Part shown: one piece after another, positions 24,123 through 35,747 of the stretch
Position numbering within the stretch: position 1 is the first letter of the stretch
Layout of the letters: the number at the start of each line of letters is the position of its first letter
Source: Ceratorhiza oryzae-sativae
Taxonomy: Eukaryota > Basidiomycota > Agaricomycetes > Cantharellales > Ceratobasidiaceae
Direction: 5' to 3'
DNA: 64,000 bases
NCBI GenBank assembly: GCA_030998015.1
Contig: JARWMV010000238.1
Span: forward strand, 124,001 to 188,000
Notes under the pieces: model-generated
Told to the model about the DNA's origin: nothing
Seen by the model: the letters and a program-made list of their open reading frames with translations, nothing else
The model's database searches: none
Made by a program: the position numbers and the translations under genes

Positions 24123-24516
24123 TCGAGTCGATTTTGTTCATTGTTCTTGTAACTGTTCTGTTGGTTTGTATCTACGCATGAAAACATTATCGCATTTTAT
24201 GCAAGTTGTTCCCACCCTAGCCCGATTGATCGATCGTGTTTACGTTACCTCGGCTATTACGGCAAGGCCGAAAGTGTTTCTATCCTGCTTTCAGAACCTG
24301 GCAGCACCCTCGTGACGCCTTCGATAGCCTTGCCGGGCACTTTTAGGTGATCTTCATACCTATGCGTGTCGAAATTCCGTACAGCGCCTCGCTTGGCATC
24401 GATGAACTTGAGTATCGGGGATCAACCATTTCGCCAGCCGCTTCTACATATCGCTTGAATACTTAAAGTGTGGATGCTGCGACATCCTGAGGGCATTCCT
24501 CTGACCGACTTCATCT
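24123..24516. other. Intergenic between Dbp9 and the first EF-hand paralogue
   Basis: I see no gene. It should contain the Dbp9 3' end and the promoter of the next gene. Confidence 0.45.
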
Positions 24517-27500
24517 ATGGCCCATTCAGAATCACCTGCTCCTGGCGTGTCTGCGAAGGACTTTTCGGGTTTTACTGACAATCGAGCCAAAATCGAGGCG
24601 AATATCGCTAAAGATGAGAAATCGAAGCGACTCCGTATTAGTGAGGATGTCACTGCCCATCACTTGGGCGCTGCCTCACACTACTCTCATCGTCTGCAGC
24701 CGAATTGATTACCGCCACCGAGGATCATCTCACCAGCGCAAACTCGGTTATTCAAGATGCGATTACCGTGACTGACACGTTTAGGATCACGAAGCAGGTC
24801 GTCAGTACCTTGCTGGCTCCCGCGAAAGATTTGGTAGATTTGCTTTCGGCTGTGTCCGATATTCATCCAGCGATATCAGTGGTAGCTGGTGTCTTTAGGG
24901 TACAGAGTCGCATGATCAAGTACTTCTACCCCGAATCTAACATCCGCCGAGTAGGCTGTTTTAAAGCTGGAGTTGGATCGCGAGGAAAATGATCGCCAAA
25001 TCGCAGTATTGTTCAAGTCCATGTCAGACATGCTCATCGTGCTCGCATACCTCGACCATGTGTTTGCGCGCAAAGATGGCTTACAAGAGCAGATAGAAAA
25101 GAAGCTCAAAGAGATTGTGGCACTCATTAACAAGTTTGGCAACTTTTGTGATGTTTACTACAAGCATCGTTCGATTGGTGAGCATCGCGGTGGGCTCTAC
25201 GATAGATTTACATATTGATTCGGTGCAACTGCAGTTCGGTTCCTACGATCAGCCAAGTTCAAAGAGTCCCTTGCGGAATTTGCTCAGAAATTCGGGAACA
25301 TAAAGCAAGAACTCAACGGATTGGTGTCTAATCGGACAGCAATGACGGTCCAGCAAACATCTGATACTGTCGGATCTGTGGCTGCCAATGTCTCCCGACT
25401 TGTCACGTTTATGGAAATCCAAACGAATCGCGAACGCGATGCTGACGCATTGGTCAAGTCAAGCGGCGGTCTAGAAGCCGTGTTAAACGTAGGTCCAATG
25501 GTTGGAACAACGAAATGGCAATTTAAGATACTGGATCGCACAGAACGACTCGCTGCTTGCGCAAGTAGCTCAAAAACTCGGAGACCAGATTAACTCGTCT
25601 GTTCAATATGCGTTGCGCCAAGACATAGAGCAGCAACTGCAGGACAACTAGTTCGTCCGACCCTGTTATATGCGTGCTCGCTGTTGACTCGGTTCTCTAG
25701 CATGCTGTTCGATATCAAGATTCAAGCCGTACAGGAGCAGATATCCGAGACTGTAAACCACTCGACTATGAGAATTCTGATGGCTGTAAGTTTTTTATTC
25801 TCATAGCACAGAAAGACTCCCCATGAAGGCACCACCGCTACCATCAAGATTGATGCAGGTCCTCACGAGCTCATACATGACCCTGACATCAAACATATAT
25901 GGAAAGGTGAGGATGGAAGCTACCGTTTTGATAGAGCTGAATTCACGAGATCGATTTGACAGATATGGTATGTCCCGGTCTAGTCGATGAGTGCCTAGCA
26001 GAATGACTTGGCCATAGAAATGGCGGCATACTGTGAAGTGTAGACACTTTGTTTCTGGTAAGAATTTCTTGTCGACAAACCCGATGATTAGTGCAACTAC
26101 GCTATCCAGCCGTCCATCATCATTTCGAACGAATCTTCATACATTATGCCCATGATCATGGTTCGCCGCATCCAGACATTTGGACGTTGGACTATATGTC
26201 TCGAGTAATATGTACGTTCTTCAACGGATACAGTGTCTTGGCGCCGCTGACTTGCTCGACGTATAGTTTACCCAGCGATTGGGGATGCTATCGACGAGGG
26301 TGGGTCGATTCACATACATATTTAGAGAACTCCTTCCATGATCTATCCAGACAGCTCGGGATACGTTTCACTTCATGAACTCAATCGCTTTTTCGACTCG
26401 CGGCCCGATGGATGGACAGCACCCCAATGGATCGCATAGTAAGTTCCATTCAATTACTCGTTTTATACATGGTCCAACGACATCATAGCTGGGCCGCTGG
26501 GTGGTATCGAGATAATCTACGGTAATTACGTTTTTACCTGTGATAGTCTAGTTTTGACAGAAGTGGACTCTAGGTATCGAGATAAAGTAATGTCGCGATT
26601 AAGGATCCTGGAGGGTGAAACAGAGTCGATGCACCCTGAAAACGAGGAGATCCTGAAGGAGTTTATAGAATCGATCAAGGATAGCATCACACGAATTGTC
26701 GAATCATTATATGGTGAGTGCTACAATGGTGTTTACACGGTTTACCCATAGCTGCGAATTAGACGATGCCCTCGATTACTTTGACGATGATCCGGTGACT
26801 ACCGAGTTGGATGCGCTACGAATTCGTTACGCCGAAGTGTGCACAAAGGCGGTCGAGGAGCAGTTGGCCAAGTCTAAATTCGAGCTTGATGATAAACGCA
26901 TGCTTATGCTGGTTATCGGCGGATCTCGCCTTGAATCAGTAGGTTGCGCTATCATATATTCATAAACGGTTCTTTACGGAGCTCACGAGCAGCGGCTATT
27001 ATGTGTAATGCACCGGCTTCTTAAGCGTCACCACAAGGTCTTCGAGATTGGGAAGGACAAACCGCTGCAGCCGGGTGTGACCCTTGCCATGTCCAATTCG
27101 TGGCAGGTGATATTTGACGCGTTCGTGAAGCGCATGCGTTCTCTCAAAGAAGGTTGGAGACAACAACGTATGAATGTCACATTACAAGCGCAGTGGTATG
27201 CAAACGGGTGCGCATATAAGACTACAATATCTTTATAAGTATTTGAAATCTTTCGATGCTAGCCTATTTGAAGATTGGTACCTGATGGTATGGTGAAGAT
27301 GCTCTGGTTTGAAAACTTCTGACACCGCGTCTGCAGGAAGAGGCCGAACCCGATGGCGAAGAAGAGTACGATGAAGAACTTTCTGATAACGAAGCGGGGA
27401 CTGAGCGGGACGAGAACGAACTTGTCGAATATGCTACTCGACCCCCAACAGCACTTGATATGCACGATAGTTGGGCAAGTATAGACAAAGGAGCAGATAG

Positions 27501-27829
27501 CCACGCGACGAGACGCGCCGGAGGAAGCGAGGAAGGAGACGATGAGAATAGCAGAACACATACCCTAAATCAAGAACAAACCAATAAGGAGAATGACTCG
27601 AGACTGGAATTTGACCGAGAGAAGCTCAGGCCCGAATCTCGCAATACCGAGATCGCGCATACACGTAAGTGTGAAGATTTCTACCCAAATCTTATGGCGA
27701 TAATTCAGAGCTATTCTAGCAATACGCCATCCATCCGATGTAGAGAAACGACTATCAGCCCTCGAAAACAAGTTGGACGATATGAGAGACCTGATGACAC
27801 GGATACTTCGCCGTTTGGAAGAACCATGA
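24517..27829 (+). CDS. EF-hand-like protein, tandem paralogue 1, function unknown
   Basis: Nineteen exons: 24517-24640, 24700-24899, 24955-25177, 25235-25488, 25544-25650, 25701-25785, 25849-25906, 25963-25967, 26018-26057, 26110-26211, 26267-26299, 26351-26438, 26489-26521, 26574-26713, 26763-26938, 26990-27207, 27263-27287, 27337-27664, 27720-27829; about 782 residues. N-terminal helices (VLKLELDREENDRQI, GNFCDVYYKHR) look like a helical-bundle signalling domain. A 5-nt exon, ATATG, links IWK to KWRHTVK and is needed for frame. The middle contains one canonical EF-hand loop, DEDSSGYVSLHE, followed by WIAYWAAGWYRDN. An acidic region and a short coiled coil (VEKRLSALENKL) close the protein. 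It shares exon sizes and order with its neighbour at 28073. Ca2+ binding is inferred from the loop; no partner is known to me. Confidence 0.75.
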
Positions 27830-28072
27830 AGCATTCAGAATCTCATAAACAATAGATTCCCCTTGACCATACGTTGCGGGCTCAATGCCCGTTGATAAGC
27901 GCCCACAACTCGGCCCAGGTTGCAAGCCCGCTGGTTTATTTTTGATTCGGCCATCATATACTACTTACATCTTCATTTGATATTCGCGTAGCATGCCCTC
28001 CACCTCAGGAATATCTTATTTAGGCGGCTCAGGAGTGTACGCATTCAGTCGCAGCTCCTCGCCCCCGTCCTA

Positions 28073-31000
28073 ATGGATCATCTCGGGATCGAGTCCAAGG
28101 ATTATTCCTCATTCAGCAAACATGCTGATACCTTTTCAAGACGGGTTGCCGGTGAAAACGGTCTCTCAACGCAAGCGTCCATCGGTACGGATGCTTAGAT
28201 CACACCTTAACATTGATATGAACATTCAATCTTTCAGAGTCCAAGTTAGAGGCAACCGAGAGTCGATTGCGAGCTGCTGATGCCATAATACGAAAACCCT
28301 CTACTATATCGAAGTCTCCTAAGGTCACAAAACAGGTTATAAATACGCTTCTGGCCCCGGCCAAGTCTGCGACGGAACTTCTTAATTGCGTTGCGGAGGT
28401 CGTCCCCCAAACAGAGCCGATTGCAGAGCTCTTCAGGGTATGAATCAAGTGTGATGTTTACAGAGACAGTACTAATTCTTTACTGTTCACCGAAGGCTTT
28501 GCTCAAACTCGAGCTCGATCGACAGGATAATGACAAACAGATTGCAACTCTGTATCATTCCATGGCAAGCATGCTGGTTGTCTTGGCTAGATTGGATAAT
28601 GTCTTTCTTGGCCAAACCGAGCTGACGGATCTTTTGAACGAGAAGCTCGACGAAATCGTCAAATTGCTTAACGATTTTGGGAATTTTTGCGATGTGTACT
28701 ACAAGCATCGACCCGTTGGTAGGGCTGCATCGCGCTTTCGTGATCTACGAGGCTTATTTGCTTGTTTCTAGTACGGTTCCTGCGTTTAACCAAGTACTCA
28801 GAAATGCTAGAGGAGTACGTTCAAAGCTTTGCCAGTATAAAGCACGACCTCGAAGCTCTTATATCCCATCGTACGACCTTAACTGTTCTTCAAACATCGG
28901 AAACCATCACCACGATCGCGAGCGATGTTTCGGAATTGACCAGGTTCATGAACGCCCAAACAACTCGCGAACGCGAGGCTCAAAACTTTGTTGATTCTAA
29001 GGGAGGAGTGGGATCTATACTCAAGGTTGGTTTGATAAGTTGTACCTCCCCCGGATCGCAAGCGATATTGGTATCTTAGGACGATAAACTGTTAGACGAG
29101 GTGGCCATCAAGCTTGGTGATAATGTCACTAAGTCCTTGCAAGCAAGTCGCTCGCTCCAGTACAGTTTGCATGCAGACTTGGAAGTCCAAATCAAAGAAA
29201 ATCAGTAAGTGTATCCGTATCATGGCATACTCTGTGAATTTATGGTTTGTTTGCCTAGAACGATTTTCATAATGAAGCTCCAGTGTGTGAAGGATCAGAT
29301 CGAGGAGAGTATCAACCGCTCTACTACTACGATCCTAATGAAGGTAAATGATATACCATTTGCTAGTTGGTTTGCTCGATTCAAATACCTTGCCGCTCCA
29401 GCTGGATTCTGGCCCTCACGAAATCATCAACGATCCTGACATCAAGGCCGTCTGGAAGGGTTCGTATATGCGCTGTTCATTCGTAGAGCGGCGTCCTGAA
29501 ATAACCTCTGTTGGTAGATATGGTGAGCATACAAGCTCCACTTGTTTATTTTTTGCTCGCTTGTTTCACAAGGCACTGATGAGCATACAGCGGTGGCGCA
29601 ACACAGTCAAGTCGCGACACTTTGTTTCCGGTTAGAATTTATCATTTGCCGTACAATTGTTTAACTTATCGCGCACTCTATTCAGCCGTTCATCACTATT
29701 TCGAGCAAGAGTTCACTCGCTATGCGGTCGAAAATGGTGGCGCAAAGCATCCCGATTTGTGGGCACTCAACTACCTATCCCGAGTGATATGTGAATGTCT
29801 CCGCTAGATGCCTGCGTGCGTATAATGACATTTTATTATTTAGTTTATCCTGCTTTGGGCGATGCTATTGACGAAGGTGGTTATCTTGGGGATTTTTTAC
29901 GACTAGCTAACGCTCTTGTTTCGGCAATAGACTCTTCAGGATATGTTTCATTGCACGAGCTCAACCATTTTTTCGATGCCCGGCCACCAAATTGGACAAC
30001 TCCACAATGGCTAGCTTAGTGAGTTTTCATATTAAGGCTCAATAGAACGTTGGATGTTTAGCTATATGATTTCCAGTTGGGCGGCAGGTTGGTATAAAGA
30101 TAACCTCCAGTAAGACTTATTCGTGCTTGGACACAATGTTGCTTATATGCTGCCTTAAGATATCGCGATAAAATAATGGTTAGACTGGGGGCACTTAGCA
30201 ATTCCATAGACGGGCTTCATCCAGAGAACAAAGAGGCCTTGAAGGGATACTTAGATAGCGTTGAAAGCGACATCAAACGAATTGTCGAATCTCTCTATGG
30301 TACGCCTAAATAATCATCTATTCCGACATCTAACATTTAACCGACAGATGGCGCACTCGATTATTTTGATGATGAGAGCGACGAGGTAGTCGAGCTAGAC
30401 ACACTCAGAAACAAATACTCGGAACTTGTGTCAAATCAGGTTGAGCAACAGCTGGTACAGTCAAAGCATCAACTAGACGATAAGCGAATACTTTCGATTG
30501 TGGTTGGCTCGGGCAGCCGTCTTGAGTCTGTGAGTTTTGCTCTTTGTCAAAACCTCGCAAATAAGGCAACTGAGTCTCCCTACGAGAAACTCTTATGTGT
30601 CATGCACCACTTGTTGAAATGGCATCATAAGATGTTTGATATCGGCAAGGACAAACCGTTACAAGAAGGAGTGGTATTCTCCATGACCAACTCGTTCCAA
30701 GTCATTTTTGATGCGTTCACCGCACGAACACGGTCACTGATGGAGAGCTGGCGGCAACAACGGATGGACCCAGAGCTACAAGCTCAATGGTATGCCAATG
30801 GGTGAGTTGCAAAGAATGCTTGGCGAGCACAGGACATCTTATACGTGATTATGCATCAAGCTTATTCGAGGACTGGTTTAAGCGGGTGCGTGTAGGGTAG
30901 ATGTCAAATATCTCACGTTGACTGAGTCCGTGTAGGAACAAGATCAACCAGACAGCTACGATTACGATGATGAGGAACTGACAGAAGAGGAAGAGGAAGG

Positions 31001-31435
31001 TGACAACTATGATGACGAAGAACTAGTGGAATACGCTACACGCCCGCCCACCGCTGCAGGGACAGAGGCGAGCAACGTTGGAGAAGATCCACATGAAGAC
31101 AGCAACCATGAGCTGATTCAAGAAAACAACGACCAGGAAGAAATCATTGGGGAACATTTGGATGAGCCTCATGAAAACGAGGACGAAGATCATGCCCAGG
31201 ACCGGGATCATGGTCAGATTAGCGACGAGAACGAGAATGAACCCAACGATACAGATGGTGCGTTATCGAAAACATTGGAATATATCAAAATATTCCTTAA
31301 CAGAAACATGAAATAGGACTCCATTCAAGCACTGCTCGTGAGAATGGATTAGATTACAGACTTCAGTGTCTTGAGACGGAGGTGAAAGAGCTCAAGGCTA
31401 TCATGTTACGTATCCTGGAGCGCCTGGAAGTATGA
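28073..31435 (+). CDS. EF-hand-like protein, tandem paralogue 2, function unknown
   Basis: Nineteen exons: 28073-28160, 28238-28437, 28496-28718, 28772-29025, 29080-29204, 29259-29343, 29402-29459, 29518-29522, 29591-29630, 29686-29790, 29844-29876, 29931-30018, 30077-30109, 30160-30299, 30348-30529, 30587-30801, 30861-30885, 30936-31257, 31317-31435; about 779 residues. Eleven exons match paralogue 1 in length exactly (200, 223, 254, 85, 58, 5, 40, 33, 88, 33, 140) and the 25-nt exon also matches. The EF-hand loop DEDSSGYVSLHE is identical and the 5-nt exon is again ATATG. The proteins have diverged clearly at the first exon and in the acidic tail (NEDEDHAQDRD). Both reading frames are intact, so the duplication is not simply decaying. 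It starts only 243 bases after its neighbour's stop. Confidence 0.75.
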
Positions 31436-31913
31436 CGTTGGCGAAGCTGTGCTCTAACGTACAATAAGCCATGTCACTATATCACAGATGTATAACGACA
31501 GGAGTATAGCTAGCATGGTCCTTGAATTATTTGACTGGCTCTGTCTAAATCGCAAGGTAGCACAATTCAATTCTACAGGAGACTTACTTCCAAATCTTCA
31601 GGATGTGGGTTGAATAAAGATTATGCTAAGGCGTCTGATGATAGGCGTATGCACATCGTATGCGTTGACTGTGCCAATAACACCAAGGATTACAGTCCAC
31701 CCACGCCATGGCAATTGGCTTATGTTCAATCTAGCCTCGGTACACAATAATATAGATAGACAAATTTGGGACACCAGTATACGAGATCTAATAATTGGAT
31801 GGGTAAAGTTCTGAAATATAGACTGAGGAATGAATCGCATAAGGCTGTATAGTTTCAAATTTAGTTGGAGTCTGTAGCGCCGATGTCGAGTGCTTGCCAT
31901 TTTTATTTAGATC
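31436..31913. other. Intergenic before the inverted repeat
   Basis: AT-rich, no gene seen. Small open frames on both strands (31598-31900 minus, 31623-31814 plus) are complementary and unrecognised. Confidence 0.4.
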
Positions 31914-33016
31914 GATGTATTGAAAGGGAGAGGGGCCCAAGACGATTGCGCGCATCCTCAGTAGGTGCGCGGGGGTCGTCCCCGATCCGTGTCGCCGCCC
32001 CCGTCAGCGAGCGCTGGCCCCAGGATATGCTCCCGACCGACGTGTCGGAGTCGATCCGAGTGTCAGTCGAGGAGTTTAATGTCCCATTCCAGTTGCTCGC
32101 TGGCTACTGCGAGGGATCTAAAAGACAGTCCGCGCATCTCACGCTCGAGCTCATCCTCGCGAGGTGCGTTCGGCCCCAAGGCGCAGGACGCCTCCTATCC
32201 TCCAAATCGTCATGGTCGAGCGCCGGCCCCAGGATATGCTCCCCAGCTTACGTGTCAGAGTCGATCCGAGTGTCATGCTGGGGAGTTTAATGTCCCAATC
32301 CGGGCGCTCCAACAATGGTGGAGGATCCAACTGAAAGGGGTCCAGCAAGGACCAACGGGTCCAAGGAGAGCGAGAGTACAGCTCGGGGGCAGGAAAGCTG
32401 TGGAAGGAGTGAGCTATGTGTCTATATGGGAAGTATTGGGCCTACTTTAATGGTATAATGCGATTAGCGGCAAAGATCAAAGCGCCGAGCCGCTGGGAGC
32501 AGACGCATGGTTGGACGCGTCTACATCAGCGTCAGCATGGAAGAAGACCGTCGGGTACTTAATAGAGCTTACTTATGTGTAGAGAGGGTTTGCTCGTGGA
32601 AGATTTGCAAGCAGGTAAGAATAGAGAGGGTGCAGGTGCAACTATGTGGTGGTGGTGGTGGAAGAGAGTGGGTGGATGCTCCTCGTCCTCGAAAGAGGGT
32701 GTTCATTTATACAGTCAGGATGGTCTGTGCACCTTGAACGCTCGAGTGAAAGTCGCTCGATTCGGGCAAGCCGCGCCCATATAGACCAAGCGATTCTTGG
32801 TCCCAGCTGACCCCTATGATTCAGCCTCCGACCTCCGGGTGCGGCTCCAAGGCAAGGCGGGTAGTATTCCCGCATACCAGTGCATATCTTTGGGGCAATT
32901 AGCGAGTGTCTGGTCCCAAGGAGCAGGCGTTGGGACCTGTGTGTGTGTTCACACGGCTTTTTACGAGGGCGAAACACCATGGAATGGCGCACATAGCCAC
33001 TGTCGAGAGGGTGTCT
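31914..33016 (+). repeat. Left arm (1103 bp) of a near-perfect inverted repeat
   Basis: Position x here pairs with 66088 minus x on the right arm. The outer end is gatgtattgaaa and the inner end is gagagggtgtct. The arms differ at a few positions, for example near 31926 and 32985-32995. GC content is higher than in the flanks. Open frames inside (32-34 kb, up to 161 codons) appear on both arms because of the symmetry; I see no transposase or other domain. A direct repeat of about 80 bp lies within the arm (32012-32090 and 32221-32300), and a tggtgg run lies near 32646. I found no target-site duplication. Confidence 0.92.
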
Positions 33017-33071
33017 CCAATAACGGGGACGGAGCGATGGTCTATCTCGATTTTCAATTCTCTCGATGTGC

Positions 33072-34174
33072 AGACACCCTCTCGACAGTGGCTATATGCG
33101 CCGTTCCATGGTGTTTCGCCCTCGTAAAAAGCCGTGTGAACACACACACAGGTCCCAACGCCTGCTCCTTGGGACCAGACACTCGCTAATTGCCCCAAAG
33201 ATATGCACTGGTATGCGGGAATACTACCCGCCTTGCCTTGGAGCCGCACCCGGAGGTCGGAGGCTGAATCATAGGGGTCAGCTGGGACCAAGAATCGCTT
33301 GGTCTATATGGGCGCGGCTTGCCCGAATCGAGCGACTTTCACTCGAGCGTTCAAGGTGCACAGACCATCCTGACTGTATAAATGAACACCCTCTTTCGAG
33401 GACGAGGAGCATCCACCCACTCTCTTCCACCACCACCACCACATAGTTGCACCTGCACCCTCTCTATTCTTACCTGCTTGCAAATCTTCCACGAGCAAAC
33501 CCTCTCTACACATAAGTAAGCTCTATTAAGTACCCGACGGTCTTCTTCCATGCTGACGCTGATGTAGACGCGTCCAACCATGCGTCTGCTCCCAGCGGCT
33601 CGGCGCTTTGATCTTTGCCGCTAATCGCATTATACCATTAAAGTAGGCCCAATACTTCCCATATAGACACATAGCTCACTCCTTCCACAGCTTTCCTGCC
33701 CCCGAGCTGTACTCTCGCTCTCCTTGGACCCGTTGGTCCTTGCTGGACCCCTTTCAGTTGGATCCTCCACCATTGTTGGAGCGCCCGGATTGGGACATTA
33801 AACTCCCCAGCATGACACTCGGATCGACTCTGACACGTAAGCTGGGGAGCATATCCTGGGGCCGGCGCTCGACCATGACGATTTGGAGGATAGGAGGCGT
33901 CCTGCGCCTTGGGGCCGAACGCACCTCGCGAGGATGAGCTCGAGCGTGAGATGCGCGGACTGTCTTTTAGATCCCTCGCAGTAGCCAGCGAGCAACTGGA
34001 ATGGGACATTAAACTCCTCGACTGACACTCGGATCGACTCCGACACGTCGGTCGGGAGCATATCCTGGGGCCAGCGCTCGCTGACGGGGGCGGCGACACG
34101 GATCGGGGACGACCCCCGCGCACCTACTGAGGATGCGCGCAATCGTCTTGGGCCCCTCTCCTTTTCAATACATC
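33072..34174 (-). repeat. Right arm (1103 bp) of the inverted repeat
   Basis: Reverse complement of 31914-33016, separated from it by a 55-bp unique spacer (33017-33071, containing cgatggtctatctcgatttt). A transcript across it would fold into a hairpin of about 1.1 kb. The element resembles a foldback element or a recent inverted duplication. Flanking bases on the two sides do not match as a direct duplication. Confidence 0.92.
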
Positions 34175-35298
34175 AATACTCTGGTCGATCTATTTCGCTG
34201 ATTGCATGTCTCGACAACAATTCACACCATTAGCTTTCAGCATCTTCCTCACTCTGCGGGCTGTCGAGTTGTTTTCTCGCACTCTTTATACAAAAATAAA
34301 ATCAATATCTCCAATAAATATCCTTCTTGTATATTTTATGGTGTATAGCGAGCAAAAGGTGAGAGCAAAGCCTCCTAAGGTATATGAGCACGCACGCCAA
34401 ATTCATGGAAAACCCATGACACTGATTAGCGCCTTGAACAACCCTAGATGCTGGAGCGTTCACCTACGGAGATCATCTCTGGTATATCCTATCATACAGT
34501 ACCATTGCCTCATGGCCCAAATGTAGGCGCAGAGCAGAGACTGAACCAGGGGCTTAGTCATCATTCCCTTGGGTCGCGTTGAGGTGCATGGACAATCCTA
34601 TCGCCGGTCAAACAGACCAATCGCGAATGGGCTGATCGGAGCGACAATTTACTTGAGTTGATGGCGACGTTTCTCCAAGAATCTTGTGAGGTATCAATAT
34701 TTTCTTCTTCAAGCTGGAGCCGCATACAGAAATCCCCCATAGGGAACGAACAGCCACAAAACAGGGTCCGAGCATCGGACATGTCGACAAACGGGGCAGG
34801 AACAAGGGTGTTAGTTATAGATGATTGTCGATGTTGTACATTAACATATCGGTGCGACATGAATTCGAAGCGGCTTGATCGTATTCATATGTCCAAGGTA
34901 TTATTGACAAGCTTGCGAGGCGAGATATCCTATGGGTGCGTGTATTTCTATCAAGGAAACGACCTGCCCAGAGTGCTCACCTTGTGCCTAGTCTACATAC
35001 TCGAGGCCAACTTCGCCATCACTCCAACACAAATCAGTGGGCTGGCGTGATACAGGTGTACCAAAAATAGCGGCAGCATGACTGCCGCCCCACGGCGCCC
35101 CCTCCAACTCTCTCGATGGAGAAACACCATCACATGAACGTCGCTGGATCAATGCGTTGGGTTCTCGGGGACATGACTGCGGTCTTGACCGCCCGAGTCA
35201 CGCACAGTGTGACTGAATTACTCCGCCGGGACAGCGTGTCGCTCGCCACACATGAAGCAACGCGCTTGAACAGCACGAAGGCTGCGGCCGAGACGAGG
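34175..35298. other. Intergenic, no gene recognised
   Basis: Contains open frames at 34658-35050 (plus) and 34561-34860 (minus) that overlap and match nothing I know. The 3' part is the upstream region of the small peptide gene. Confidence 0.4.
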
Positions 35299-35307
35299 TA
35301 TAAAAAG
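35299..35307 (+). promoter_or_regulatory. TATA box of the small secreted peptide gene
   Basis: TATAAAAAG about 93 bases upstream of the ATG at 35400, followed by a pyrimidine-rich stretch (ctctacttctctctcc) typical of fungal start regions. Few genes in the window have so clear a TATA element, which suggests strong or inducible expression. Confidence 0.6.
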
Positions 35308-35399
35308 CGACGTGAATATGGCTCACCTCCAGCATCGAGCAGTCTCATCCTACTCTACTATCTCTACTTCTCTCTCCAATCTCAGCCTTCTAAACCACA

Positions 35400-35747
35400 A
35401 TGCGTTGTGAGTAGGCAGCTGAACGCGTTTTGGAGTCGGGTCAAAGCTCACCTTTGATCGGTCTAGTCGCTTTCGTTGCTACCGTCGTCGCACTCGTTGG
35501 CATTGCCGCAGCTGCTCCTAGTGGCGAGGTCAAGCGCCTCTCTTGCTACGCCAAGTGTGAGTCGGATATCTAGTCGACCAGTCCAAGGGCATCAGACTGA
35601 GCAAGTGGCTCTGTATTTAAGGCATGCAAGGATGCTACCCTCCCGGTTCTGGCCAGTGTAAGTCATACACGGTTCGAATGGCGTGCTTGCAAGACTGATC
35701 AAAAATCCTCAATAGGCTCCATCCTGTGCGGCCAGCAGTGCAAGTAG
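35400..35747 (+). CDS. Small secreted six-cysteine peptide precursor
   Basis: Four exons: 35400-35406, 35467-35556, 35622-35657, 35716-35747; 54 residues. Residues 1 to about 19 are a signal peptide (MRFAFVATVVALVGIAAAA). A short propeptide ends in Lys-Arg, a Kex2 cleavage site. The mature part is about 28 residues with six Cys spaced C-x3-C-x3-C-x7-C-x3-C-x3-C. Two C-x3-C pairs around a short loop recall alpha-hairpinin-type scaffolds, but with an extra cysteine pair. Every intron splits a codon, with conserved GT and AG. Too short to be found by most gene callers. Possible roles are an antimicrobial, signalling or host-directed peptide; the sequence does not decide among them. I do not recognise a named family. 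Confidence 0.7.

Noticed and set aside
31965..34123. Pairs of identical open frames up to 161 codons in both hairpin arms
   Set aside because: They are mirror copies forced by the inverted repeat; they lack a domain and continue across the internal repeat without splice structure.
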